Source: Neisseriaceae bacterium (GTDB lineage Bacteria > Pseudomonadota > Gammaproteobacteria > Burkholderiales > UBA11063). Taken from it: DNA of 64,000 nt. The DNA is taken from NCBI GenBank assembly GCA_947446595.1, contig CANFGS010000003.1, forward strand, positions 26,231 through 90,230, read 5' to 3'. Position 1 is the stretch's first letter; each line of letters starts with the position of its first letter. Of the stretch, positions 55,156 to 63,894 are shown in pieces. Made by a program: the position numbers and the translations under genes. The notes beneath the pieces were generated by a model, which saw nothing but the letters and a program-made list of their open reading frames with translations, ran no database searches and was not told where the DNA came from.

Positions 55156-55971
55156 ATGAAAAAAAATATAATTAGTTTATGTTTCTTAAGTTTTTCTACA
55201 GTATATGCGAATAATTTATCAAATCTAAGTGAATCACAAATATTAGCAAATTATGATGGTGTAGTTGGTGATGCACCTAAACAAGAGACAATTTCAAATG
55301 CTGGAGCAGCTGTTGAATTTACCCCCAATGCTAGTCAATATTATACTTATTTTGCCCAGAGTTTAAGTAATGGTGTATACTATGAAGCCAGGCTATATGC
55401 CAGAAATAATTATCTTTCGAGTCTTCCATTAGTTACTGTTCCAGTCTCTGGAATATCTAATCCTTGGGGGTATGGAGTAACGGCTAAACTAGGTTACAAC
55501 TTTCATATTTCTGAAGATACAGAAATTACACCTTATATTAGGATTAATGCATACGATAATATGAATATGGGTGTGGTATATGCTGATAATCTTGGAAACT
55601 ATATTAATTCGCAAACTTACTCATACTTTGTTGGAGGTAAGCTAGCTTTTAGAGCTACACCTAAATTCACCCCATATGTCGACATATTTGGTGGTTATCA
55701 GACAAATACCTTACAAGGCGCACTTCCTGGTGGACCAATAAAAATCCAATCAATTGATTCGAATGTAAATCAGTGGGCTGTAACTTATGAGATTGGTATT
55801 GCGGGTAAATTGAGTGAACATATATCGATTATACCTTATTTACAGTATATAACTCAGCAAAGTCAGTTGGATCAAAATGCTTTAAATACAATCAATCAAG
55901 GTGGCTTGGGTGTTAATCCGCTTACTACAACACAGCAAGCGTATGGTTTAAAATTAAATGTGGCTTGGTGA
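55156..55971 (+). CDS. Predicted outer-membrane beta-barrel protein, unknown function
   Basis: A 271-residue protein from ATG 55156. The signal peptide is MKKNIISLCFLSFSTVYA with cleavage before NNLS. The mature part has alternating hydrophobic strands such as YYTYFAQSLSNGVYYEARLYAR, GYGVTAKLGYNFHI and FVGGKLAFRATPKFTPYVDIFGGYQ, ending in LKLNVAW, an aromatic C-terminus as in BAM substrates. About 10-12 strands seem likely. It runs into the lipoprotein gene: stop at 55969-55971 and the next ATG at 55977, so the two are probably co-translated. No family is recognised. Confidence 0.72.
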   Translation: MKKNIISLCFLSFSTVYANNLSNLSESQILANYDGVVGDAPKQETISNAGAAVEFTPNASQYYTYFAQSLSNGVYYEARLYARNNYLSSLPLVTVPVSGISNPWGYGVTAKLGYNFHISEDTEITPYIRINAYDNMNMGVVYADNLGNYINSQTYSYFVGGKLAFRATPKFTPYVDIFGGYQTNTLQGALPGGPIKIQSIDSNVNQWAVTYEIGIAGKLSEHISIIPYLQYITQQSQLDQNALNTINQGGLGVNPLTTTQQAYGLKLNVAW

Positions 55972-55976
55972 GTATA

Positions 55977-57014
55977 ATGAAAAAACATATATTTTGCTAT
56001 CTATTGTTAATTTTGGGTCTATTTGCATGCAATTCGGGAGGTGGAAGTAATAATATTAATCTACATCAATGCTCACCAACCACTTTGGGAGGAGAGTGTT
56101 TAACTACTCTAGATAATTTGATACCTGGTCAGTCCAATGTTGGTGAATATGTTATTAATATGAAAAAAGATGGTACTTTGGCTAAATTTATTAAGAAATG
56201 TAATGATGGTGAACTTGATGATGATTTGTTCAAGCGTGGTTCTGATTATGCTAACCTTGATGATGGTGGACAAATTGGAGTTTCTGCTCCACAAGGAATT
56301 GCTGGTGTAGTAGCACCTGATGGTAAAATAATGCTATTTAATGGCCACCATCATACCTATGCATTGTATAAATTAGCAGAGCTAGTAGAACATGGAGATA
56401 AGAGTATTGATAAGGAAAAATGTAATTATTCCGATAAGCGAGTTTATGTGCATGTTAGTGATAATTATTATAATTCTAGGTTTTCACAAGACCTTCCATT
56501 GAATGATGCATATAAATATATGATTGATCGTTTAATTTTTGAGAGAAGAGTGTGGTTAAAAGATGTAAATTATCAACCTATATCTTTTGAAAGCTTACCC
56601 CGTACTTTTTTGACAATGGGCAATGATCGTTATCGTAGTTTAATTAAATTAATTCAAGAGCATAAGTGTAATAAAGATAAAAAGAAAAATCCAGAGTTTA
56701 AATGGCAGCAACTAATTGATGGTGAGAGTATTGAACCATTTGTTGAATTTACTTGGGGTGAGAAATTACGTGCTATGAAAATTCAAGAATTAGGTTATGA
56801 TCCATACCAACTGTTGCCTTATGATTATGACCCTAATACTAAAAAATGCAAAACGACAGGCAAGAATGGATGTAAAGATGTGGCTGAAGAATTAACAATT
56901 GAAGCGTATAATTATATTAATAAACGTTATGATGAGTTTAAAGGTTTCCCTGGCTACAACTATAAAGCAAAACCAGAAACATATATTTGCGAAGAAGAAA
57001 AAAAGGAGGAATAA
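55977..57014 (+). CDS. Lipoprotein with ParB-like nuclease-fold domain (ParBc_2-like)
   Basis: A 345-residue predicted lipoprotein: MKKHIFCYLLLILGLFAC gives a short signal and lipobox LFAC. The mature part contains VAPDGKIMLFNGHHHTYALYK, closely resembling the ParBc_2 (putative ParB-like nuclease) motif with consecutive histidines. Cys pairs (KKCNDG, EHKCNK, KKCKT, NGCKD) could form disulfides in the periplasm. Such proteins are often annotated as nuclease-like without demonstrated activity. It is five bases downstream of the beta-barrel gene and is followed by a strong hairpin, so the two form a unit. Confidence 0.7.
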   Translation: MKKHIFCYLLLILGLFACNSGGGSNNINLHQCSPTTLGGECLTTLDNLIPGQSNVGEYVINMKKDGTLAKFIKKCNDGELDDDLFKRGSDYANLDDGGQIGVSAPQGIAGVVAPDGKIMLFNGHHHTYALYKLAELVEHGDKSIDKEKCNYSDKRVYVHVSDNYYNSRFSQDLPLNDAYKYMIDRLIFERRVWLKDVNYQPISFESLPRTFLTMGNDRYRSLIKLIQEHKCNKDKKKNPEFKWQQLIDGESIEPFVEFTWGEKLRAMKIQELGYDPYQLLPYDYDPNTKKCKTTGKNGCKDVAEELTIEAYNYINKRYDEFKGFPGYNYKAKPETYICEEEKKEE

Positions 57015-57019
57015 TTCAG

Positions 57020-57040
57020 AGGGGCAACATAGTTGCCCCT
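57020..57040 (+). terminator. Strong hairpin after the lipoprotein gene
   Basis: AGGGGCAAC and GTTGCCCCT form a perfect nine-base stem with ATA loop, six bases after the stop codon. A T-rich segment (ACTTTTAGTTT) follows about 11 bases later. It likely ends the two-gene transcript or stabilises its 3' end. Confidence 0.65.
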
Positions 57041-57283
57041 AAGGGATTAAACTTTTAGTTTACGGTAGATACTAATTATCTTTAGTGCGTTTTGCAAATG
57101 TTTATATTTTACTACATTAATTTCAATAAAATTATGTTACACTTAAGCTCTTTTAAAAATAAATTTTTATGATTATAAGCTAGCGTTAAACCTAAATAAT
57201 TAATCAAATATATTTGCAATTAGAGCAAGAGTATTATGGGCTAACATCATGCTAATATTGAAAACATGAGTATGGGGAGTTAA

Positions 57284-58210
57284 ATGTCAATAAATAAAAT
57301 TTCTATTATAGGTCATCGGGGTGCTAGATCTTATGCCCCCGAAAATGTTATACCTGGATATGAAGTTGCACTAGAATGTGGTGTTGATTCAATTGATGTT
57401 GATGTTGTTACAACTTCTGATAAAGTATTACTTGCCTATCATGATCTTCATATTAACTCTGATATTTTATCAAGCACTAATACTAGTAAAGTTATAGATA
57501 ATACAATTTTAGTTAAAGACCTTACTTTAACAGAGCTAAAAAATAGTTATACTGTAGAGCTTAACCCCAATAGTAATTATTCAAAATGGTTTCCAGAACA
57601 AAAACAATTCCCCAATACTCGACTAAATAGTTTACAGGAAATCGTTGATTTCATAAATCTAAAAACTAATAATACTATTCAAATTCAAATTGAAATAAAA
57701 AATAGCTTTTTGCATCCAGAATGGAGCGAAATCCCAAGTGAATTAGCACTGTTAGTATATGAGTTTATCAAAAAAAATGATCTAATAAATCGAATAAAAG
57801 TACAAGCATTTGATTGGAGAATATTAGTAGCACTAAATCAATTTAATCCTAATATAAAAACTGCATACTTATTTGCCTATGATACTAAAGACAATTATCA
57901 AAAATTGTTTGCTAATTCAAAGGTAATGGATATAGCTAATAAAATGCCAAAAAGTGAATTAGCATTTCTTCCTAACCTGGTTAAGGCGTTAGGTGGCTAC
58001 TCTTACGAACCTGAAGATAACGAACTTAGATATGAAGACGTAGTTAAAGTTAAAAAACTAGGCTTAAAAATTTTTGTTTGGACTTGGCCAGAACATTCAG
58101 GGTTTGTATATAATCCAGAATTGATTAAAAAATTAATATCTTGGGGGATTGATGGAGTTATAACTGATAATCCCAATGAATTAAGAGAGTTACTTAAAAA
58201 CAAATTTTAG
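57284..58210 (+). CDS. Glycerophosphodiester phosphodiesterase (UgpQ-type)
   Basis: A 308-residue GDPD-family TIM barrel that releases glycerol-3-phosphate from phospholipid head groups. It starts IIGHRGARSYAPENVIPGYEVALE, with HRG and PEN motifs, then SIDVDVV, where the usual Glu of the metal site is Asp, and LLAYHD. No signal peptide is present, so it acts in the cytoplasm like UgpQ. The product would feed the glpD gene elsewhere in the window. GGGGAG precedes the ATG. Confidence 0.85.
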   Translation: MSINKISIIGHRGARSYAPENVIPGYEVALECGVDSIDVDVVTTSDKVLLAYHDLHINSDILSSTNTSKVIDNTILVKDLTLTELKNSYTVELNPNSNYSKWFPEQKQFPNTRLNSLQEIVDFINLKTNNTIQIQIEIKNSFLHPEWSEIPSELALLVYEFIKKNDLINRIKVQAFDWRILVALNQFNPNIKTAYLFAYDTKDNYQKLFANSKVMDIANKMPKSELAFLPNLVKALGGYSYEPEDNELRYEDVVKVKKLGLKIFVWTWPEHSGFVYNPELIKKLISWGIDGVITDNPNELRELLKNKF

Positions 58211-58317
58211 TTTTGTTCAGCTTTAGTAGATGCCAAAGTTCTTGTAATTGGATATACATGATTAACATTTCAGTCAGTAAATTTTCTTAGTGGTTTTAAG
58301 GTTTAAGGGAAAATTCA

Positions 58318-59070
58318 CTAAAAAAGTAAGCCGATATTAATTCCAATCATATTTTGTGGTTTTAACGTGGAGTTAATAATTGAAGCTGAGGAATAACCTT
58401 GATAAATAATATTATGTGTAATTTGGTCGTTAGTCAAAGCAGTAGAATATTGATAAAATAATTCAATATTTAATTTTTCATACGGATTAATTTGTAGTGC
58501 TGGGGTAATATTTAAATAAGAATTTAATAAATCTGAATGTGCCAATGTGGTTTCTGTATTTGGTACAATAGTTTTTTGTTGCTCTAAAGTTATATTTGTA
58601 TCCATTGATAGTTTTAAAGTTTTGCTAAGTGCTAACTCTGGTTTTATACCACCCATAATATTAAGATTTACATCACTATAATTAAAAATCGGCTCAGAAT
58701 TATCTGTATAAAAAGTCATGTTTGAACTATCAAAACCCACTCCAATATATGGGATAAATATTAGATTATTATAACTATTTAAGGCATAGCCAACTTTACC
58801 ACTCATGCTAATATTATTAGATATTCTTTGAGGTTGAACAACATTTAGATGAGCCGTCTGAAGGTTAGTTACTCCACTAAGATTAATGCTTCCCCACAAA
58901 TTATCACGAAGTATACTTGCGTTAATCCCAATTCCGTAATTATAATAATCACCAACTGCACCGGCAACCAAATTTAGGTTTACGTTTGAATCGAATCGTT
59001 CAAAATTCAAGTTTGATGCAAATGATGTTAATGGAAAAAATGTTAAACTTACTATTATTATCTTATTCAC
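58318..59070 (-). CDS. Predicted outer-membrane beta-barrel protein
   Basis: A 250-residue protein with signal peptide MNKIIIVSLTFFPLTSFA cut before SNLN. The rest is rich in amphipathic strands (NLNLVAGAVGDYYNYGIGINASI, YNNLIFIPYIGVGFD) and ends MIGINIGLLF, an aromatic terminal residue characteristic of BAM substrates. No named family is recognised. It is divergent from the porin-like gene at 59364, with a Fur-like box in the shared gap, so it may be iron-regulated. Confidence 0.72.
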   Translation of the reverse strand: MNKIIIVSLTFFPLTSFASNLNFERFDSNVNLNLVAGAVGDYYNYGIGINASILRDNLWGSINLSGVTNLQTAHLNVVQPQRISNNISMSGKVGYALNSYNNLIFIPYIGVGFDSSNMTFYTDNSEPIFNYSDVNLNIMGGIKPELALSKTLKLSMDTNITLEQQKTIVPNTETTLAHSDLLNSYLNITPALQINPYEKLNIELFYQYSTALTNDQITHNIIYQGYSSASIINSTLKPQNMIGINIGLLF

Positions 59071-59189
59071 ATATGTCCCATATTATTCAATTAGTTAATC
59101 CTAGTCTAGTTAAGTGGGCCACTATAACATATAATGATGCATATGTCAACTATTGGACGCAGATCATCCTTGTTAATTTTTTAAAATTT

Positions 59190-59208
59190 GCAAATGAGAA
59201 TCATTATC
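59190..59208. promoter_or_regulatory. Fur-box-like operator in divergent outer-membrane gene region
   Basis: The 19 bases GCAAATGAGAATCATTATC match the classical Fur consensus GATAATGATAATCATTATC at 16 of 19 positions, including the whole right half. It lies 120 bases upstream of the minus-strand outer-membrane gene and 155 bases upstream of the porin-like gene, so it could control either. Confidence 0.65.
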
Positions 59209-59363
59209 ATTTATAATAACTGCCTATTATATAGAGATTATTAAATATATTTGATCAATTTCGCGACTTATAATTGTTATGATATGTGAATTATTATAGA
59301 TATTAATTAATTAACTGTGTTACAATGTAACACTCGGTGAGTTTTAAGTTTTAGAGGAATAAA

Positions 59364-60797
59364 ATGTTAAGAAAAAAATTGGCATGTATTTTAGGTTTTA
59401 CATGTCTTAGGATTACGCAGGTTTTTGCAGATGATGTTGATTTGGGTTCTCATGGTTCAGAAGCAGAAGTAACATCTCCCGCAGCAAGTTATATTTCATC
59501 TACTGGCTATATTCAAAATCCATATGTTGGAATGAGTAGTGGTGGTGGAACAGCTAGTGTAGAAGAGAGTCAAATAGAGTTACAAAATATAGCGAGCAAA
59601 TGGTTTAATAATGGAACTTGGAATGTATTTGGAACTGCCAACTATGTTGATGCAAATGGATCTAATAATTATAGTTATGCAGCAAATATATTTGCCCAAA
59701 CTGGCCAAGTTGCTGGATTTTCTTTTGGAACCTTTATAACAATTGCTAATCCTTTTTTAGGTGGGATTAATCCATCAAATCCAGAGCAACAAGATCAAGG
59801 ATCTCCGATAAATCAGCAAATTACGCCTCAAGAATTATTTGCTGAATATCAGTATAAAAATATCCTTCAAGTTGATGCGGGGTGGATTGGTATTAGTAAT
59901 AGCCCATGGCTTACATATTATCAAAATAATGCGTTAAATCTTGTAACTTACCAGGGTGTTATGGCAAATATTCATCCAGGTGGAGGGTGGCTAATAACAG
60001 CTTTAGCATTAAATGGAATGCAAAGACTAGGTCAAACAGGGTTTTCCAATCAAACATTCTATAATTATAATCAGTTTTATAATGCTACAGGTATAGAAGA
60101 GATTGGCGGTGGTGGAAGCTCTGGTACAACTGCATTAGGAGCACAGTGGTCAACACCATCCAATGATTTCAATGTTAGGTTGTGGGGTTATCAATTTAAT
60201 AATTATGCTAATTTAGCATATATTGATTCTAATTTAAAATTTCCTATAAATAAGGATTTGAGTTTAACTCTTTCAGCTCAAGGCGGTATAGAAGGTAGTA
60301 ATGGAGGTGATAATAATGTTTTCACCCAAGCAAATTTAGGAAACGTAAACAGTAACTTTATTGGTGTGCAACTTGGTCTAAATTATGATAAATTTTCGGT
60401 TCAAGCAGCATATAATAATATTTGGGGCGGTGAAGATTCTTATATGGGTGGTGGGATAGTTTCACCAGCTACATATGGTATTCAAACAGATCCTTTATAT
60501 ACCCAAGGGTGGATGATGGGCATGGTTGAATTGTCAGGTGGTAGTGCTTATAAAATAGCCCCAACCCTAAACTTACTTGATGGTAATTTACAGATTGGGC
60601 CAAGCTATGAGTATTTTGCAACTACAAGTGTACCAGCAGTTGCAGAGTATGATCTCCAAATAGTTTATAATGTGCCACAAGTAAAAGGCTTGACTATATT
60701 TGGTGGTTACGGCTATCTGGTACAGGATAATCATGATTCAGAAGATGCTGATGGTAACAAGTATCAAGCACAAATAATGGTTAGCTATTTATACTAA
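59364..60797 (+). CDS. Porin-like outer-membrane protein
   Basis: A 477-residue beta-barrel protein. The signal peptide is MLRKKLACILGFTCLRITQVFA with cleavage near FA-DD. The mature part has Gly/Asn/Tyr-rich amphipathic strands (NVFGTANYVDANGSNNYSYAANIFAQ, LSAQGGIEGSNGG) and ends QAQIMVSYLY. At this length and with long loops it resembles OprD/OprB-like substrate-specific porins of 16-18 strands, but I could not assign it. AGAGGAATAAA precedes the ATG. Its 3' end overlaps the convergent coaBC by 17 bases. A Fur-like site lies upstream. Confidence 0.75.
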   Translation: MLRKKLACILGFTCLRITQVFADDVDLGSHGSEAEVTSPAASYISSTGYIQNPYVGMSSGGGTASVEESQIELQNIASKWFNNGTWNVFGTANYVDANGSNNYSYAANIFAQTGQVAGFSFGTFITIANPFLGGINPSNPEQQDQGSPINQQITPQELFAEYQYKNILQVDAGWIGISNSPWLTYYQNNALNLVTYQGVMANIHPGGGWLITALALNGMQRLGQTGFSNQTFYNYNQFYNATGIEEIGGGGSSGTTALGAQWSTPSNDFNVRLWGYQFNNYANLAYIDSNLKFPINKDLSLTLSAQGGIEGSNGGDNNVFTQANLGNVNSNFIGVQLGLNYDKFSVQAAYNNIWGGEDSYMGGGIVSPATYGIQTDPLYTQGWMMGMVELSGGSAYKIAPTLNLLDGNLQIGPSYEYFATTSVPAVAEYDLQIVYNVPQVKGLTIFGGYGYLVQDNHDSEDADGNKYQAQIMVSYLY

Positions 60798-62001
60798 TTC
60801 TCTCTATAATTTGATGGGCAATAATATTTTTATTTGCCCTCATTGTTGTCGTTATGTTTAAAGATTTATCAATAATAATTACTTCATTCTCGTCGTGACC
60901 AAAAACTTTATTACTACTAACATCATTAGCTACTATTAGATCAAGATTTTTAGTTTTGATTTTATTCATTGCATACTCAAGAACATTATTTGTTTCAGCT
61001 GCAAATCCAACTACGAATAATTGTGGATTTTTTTCTTTGATAGTTGCTATTATATCTGGGTTTTTAGTTAAAGTAAGACTTATATTATCTTGCTTTTTTA
61101 GCTTTTGATGTGAGTAATCCTTTATTTTATAATCACATACTGCAGCACAACCAATAAATATATCCGTATTTTTTATATTTTCTAAACACGCATCTAACAT
61201 TTCATTACTTGTTGTAACTTCAATAAATTTGGTGATGTTGTTTGGGGCATTTAGGTCAGTAATTCCAGATATTAGGCATACATTTGCTCCGTGGCTTGAT
61301 AGTGCACGAGCTAAAGCATAGCCCATTTTTCCTGAAGAGTGGTTTGAGATATAGCGAACAGGGTCAATAGCTTCCATTGTTGCACCAGCTGTTATCATAA
61401 CATTTTTACCAATAAGTAATTGAGCTTTATTGAGTAGTGAATGGGTGATGTTATCCATAATTTCACTAGCTGAAATCATGCGACCTTCTCCAACATCTCC
61501 ACAAGCTTGTAATCCACTATCAGGGCCCCAAAATTTGTAACCAAATTCATGAAGTCTTTGAATATTAAATTGAGTTATTTTGTTTTGCCACATATTTTTA
61601 TTCATGGCGGGAACTAAATATACAGGTTTTATAGTCGCAAGAATAGTTGAAGTTAATAGATTATCAGCAAATCCTCCTGCGAGTTTTGCTAGGGTATTGG
61701 CACTTAGTGGTGCTATAACTATTAGATCAGGCCATCTTGCTAAGTTAATGTGAGACAGGACGTCTGTGTCAGTATATTCATTACCATGAAATACTTCAGC
61801 ATCAAATGATGCTAAAGAAATTGGAGTTACAAAATTATTAGCATCTTTAGTTAGAATTACTTTTACACTATGACCTTCTTTTTTGAGAAGGTGACATAGT
61901 TCAATGGTCTTGTAAGCAGCAATGCTTCCTGTTATTCCGATTAGTATTTTAGCCAATGTTGTTTCCATTTTATGGTTAAATAGTTGAGAGAGATCAGTCA
62001 C
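60781..62001 (-). CDS. coaBC: CoaBC: phosphopantothenoylcysteine decarboxylase/synthetase
   Basis: Bifunctional coenzyme A enzyme. The N-terminal CoaC flavoprotein domain has IGITGSIAAYKTIELC and the PAMNKNMW motif with catalytic residues. The C-terminal CoaB domain from about residue 200 has VMITAGATMEAIDPVRYISNHSSGKMGYALA and AAVCDYKIKDYSHQKLKK. The 406-residue form begins at GTG 62001, overlapping panC by eight bases. An ATG at 61968 is an alternative start, without a better ribosome-binding site. Follows panB-panC. Confidence 0.93.
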   Translation of the reverse strand: MTDLSQLFNHKMETTLAKILIGITGSIAAYKTIELCHLLKKEGHSVKVILTKDANNFVTPISLASFDAEVFHGNEYTDTDVLSHINLARWPDLIVIAPLSANTLAKLAGGFADNLLTSTILATIKPVYLVPAMNKNMWQNKITQFNIQRLHEFGYKFWGPDSGLQACGDVGEGRMISASEIMDNITHSLLNKAQLLIGKNVMITAGATMEAIDPVRYISNHSSGKMGYALARALSSHGANVCLISGITDLNAPNNITKFIEVTTSNEMLDACLENIKNTDIFIGCAAVCDYKIKDYSHQKLKKQDNISLTLTKNPDIIATIKEKNPQLFVVGFAAETNNVLEYAMNKIKTKNLDLIVANDVSSNKVFGHDENEVIIIDKSLNITTTMRANKNIIAHQIIERISINS

Positions 62002-62839
62002 CCCATATTATATTGTCAATAAGCCTGGTGCTACCAATAAAAATTGCAGTTGCAATGATAATTTTACCGTTAATAGTATGAACCGGTTGTAGCGTATCAT
62101 AATCTACAATCTCTAAATAATCAGCTTTTGCATTAGGTGTTTTTCTAATTAAGCTAATACCATCAGTAATTAAAGTATTTATATCAGTTTCACCTTTTTT
62201 TATTAGACTTACTAGATGATTAAGTACATTAGGTACTATTAGTGCTGATCTTTCTTCAGCGACTGATAAATAACTATTGCGAGAACTAAGGGCCAAGCCA
62301 TCATGAGTTCTTTGTGTTTTGCATGGTATAATATCAATTGGCATATTTAACTCCTTTACAATTGTTTCAATTATGCGTAATTGCTGAATATCTTTTTGAC
62401 CAAAAAATGCCATATTGGGCCTTACCAGATTAAATAACTTAGTAACAACAGTACAAACTCCGTCAAAATGCCCCGTTCGTTTAGCTCCACATAGATGATC
62501 ACCAAGTAGTTCAACGTGTACTGTGGTTTTAGGTGGATAACCATTAGAATAAATTTCGTTAGCATTTGGTGTAAATATAAGATCTACACCGTGTGATTTA
62601 CAAATACTAATATCATTTTCTAAATTTTGGGGGTAATTATCCAAATCTTCATTAGCTCCAAACTGTAAAGGGTTTACGAAGATACTAACTACAACTAAAT
62701 CAGTTTGTAGTTTTGCAGTTTTTATTAAAGACATATGCCCATCATGCAAATAGCCCATTGTTGGGACGAATCCGATGGTTTTATTATCTTGTTCTAAACG
62801 CCATTTTTGTAGTGCTTTGGTGCTATTAATAATTAACAT
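61994..62839 (-). CDS. panC: Pantothenate synthetase
   Basis: Joins pantoate and beta-alanine using ATP. The 281-residue enzyme has GFVPTMGYLHDGHMSLIKTAK with the HIGH-type motif, VSIFVNPLQFGANEDLDNYP, and AFFGQKDIQQL, then the KMSKS-like LSSRNSYLS. Full length. It starts eight bases after panB and overlaps coaBC. Confidence 0.95.
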   Translation of the reverse strand: MLIINSTKALQKWRLEQDNKTIGFVPTMGYLHDGHMSLIKTAKLQTDLVVVSIFVNPLQFGANEDLDNYPQNLENDISICKSHGVDLIFTPNANEIYSNGYPPKTTVHVELLGDHLCGAKRTGHFDGVCTVVTKLFNLVRPNMAFFGQKDIQQLRIIETIVKELNMPIDIIPCKTQRTHDGLALSSRNSYLSVAEERSALIVPNVLNHLVSLIKKGETDINTLITDGISLIRKTPNAKADYLEIVDYDTLQPVHTINGKIIIATAIFIGSTRLIDNIIWGD

Positions 62840-62846
62840 TATTATC

Positions 62847-63641
62847 TTAACCTAAACTCTCTATAAGTTGCCGCTTTGATTGCTCTACATCTAGTTTATA
62901 ATTTTTTAGGGCATCGGTTAAATAGCCATAAGCATTAGCGTACTGAGTAACAAATTGATATTTTTTATTTGGGTCAAATCCTAATAAATCATGAAAAACT
63001 AGTACTTGTCCATCACAGTACATACCCGCTCCAATACCTATTGTTGGCACATTAATTTGATTGGTAATAGTTTTTGCTAGTTGTTCAGGTATGCATTCAA
63101 GAACTATGGCAGAAACTCCAGCTTCAACAAGTTTATGAGCAAAATCTATAATTTTATTGGCTTCATCAGTGGTTTTACCTTGAGTTTTAAAACCACCAAA
63201 AATATTTACTGATTGAGGAGTTAGTCCTATGTGTCCAATTACAGGAATTTGGGCATCTATTAAAGCCTTTACATGAGAGATAGTCTGTTCACTATTGATT
63301 TCAACTTTTACGGCATTACAGTAAGTGGATTTGATTATTTTACCTGCATTTTTAATTGTTTTTGCGAGTGTTGAGTGATAGCTAAGAAATGGCATATCAA
63401 CTATAATAAAAGAGTTTGGTGCTCCATTTTTAACAGCTTTTGCATGATAAATCATATCATCAACTGTAACTGAAATCGTATTTTTATTACCAGCAAACAC
63501 CATTCCCAAAGAGTCACCAACTAAGATAGTGTCAATTTCTGATTCGGCAACTATTTTTGCCGAAAAATAATCATATGCAGTTACCATTGATATTTTTTTA
63601 TCATTTTGTTTATAAGTTTGGAAATCATTTAATTTAAACAT
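62847..63641 (-). CDS. panB: 3-methyl-2-oxobutanoate hydroxymethyltransferase
   Basis: First committed step of pantothenate synthesis. The 264-residue TIM-barrel enzyme has KISMVTAYDYFSAKIV, DTILVGDSLGMVFAG, VKVEINSEQ, IPVIGHIGLTPQSVN and VLECIPEQLA, which carry the Mg and ketopantoate sites. It heads the panB-panC-coaBC run. No beta-alanine gene (panD) is seen here. Confidence 0.96.
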   Translation of the reverse strand: MFKLNDFQTYKQNDKKISMVTAYDYFSAKIVAESEIDTILVGDSLGMVFAGNKNTISVTVDDMIYHAKAVKNGAPNSFIIVDMPFLSYHSTLAKTIKNAGKIIKSTYCNAVKVEINSEQTISHVKALIDAQIPVIGHIGLTPQSVNIFGGFKTQGKTTDEANKIIDFAHKLVEAGVSAIVLECIPEQLAKTITNQINVPTIGIGAGMYCDGQVLVFHDLLGFDPNKKYQFVTQYANAYGYLTDALKNYKLDVEQSKRQLIESLG

Positions 63642-63894
63642 CAGTTACTACCATAATAATTAGTGGAGACGCTTATTGAGAGTGAAAGACGAATGAGTAT
63701 GGAATCCATACTTATATATATATTGCAACGTGACTCATAGTCGTTTGATACACTCAGATGTAGCGTTCTTTTAACTTATAAAATAATACCTTAATATTAT
63801 TTAGGATGTTATTGTAACCTAATAGTTGCTATCCGTGGTGGATTTATTATTGGTGTAAGAGCCAAGTACATACTGGAAAATCATTTTATATTTA
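63642..63894. other. Intergenic region between panB and a transposase
   Basis: Contains a perfect 7-base hairpin AGTATGG-AAT-CCATACT at 63696-63712 close to the panB start and otherwise nothing coding. The right half probably includes the end of an insertion sequence belonging to the transposase at 63895, but its terminal repeat cannot be located without the other end. Confidence 0.4.

Noticed and set aside
58845..58865. GCCGTCTGAA resembling the core of the Neisseria DNA uptake sequence
   Set aside because: Only one copy was noticed in 64 kb, inside a coding gene; a real uptake system would show many.
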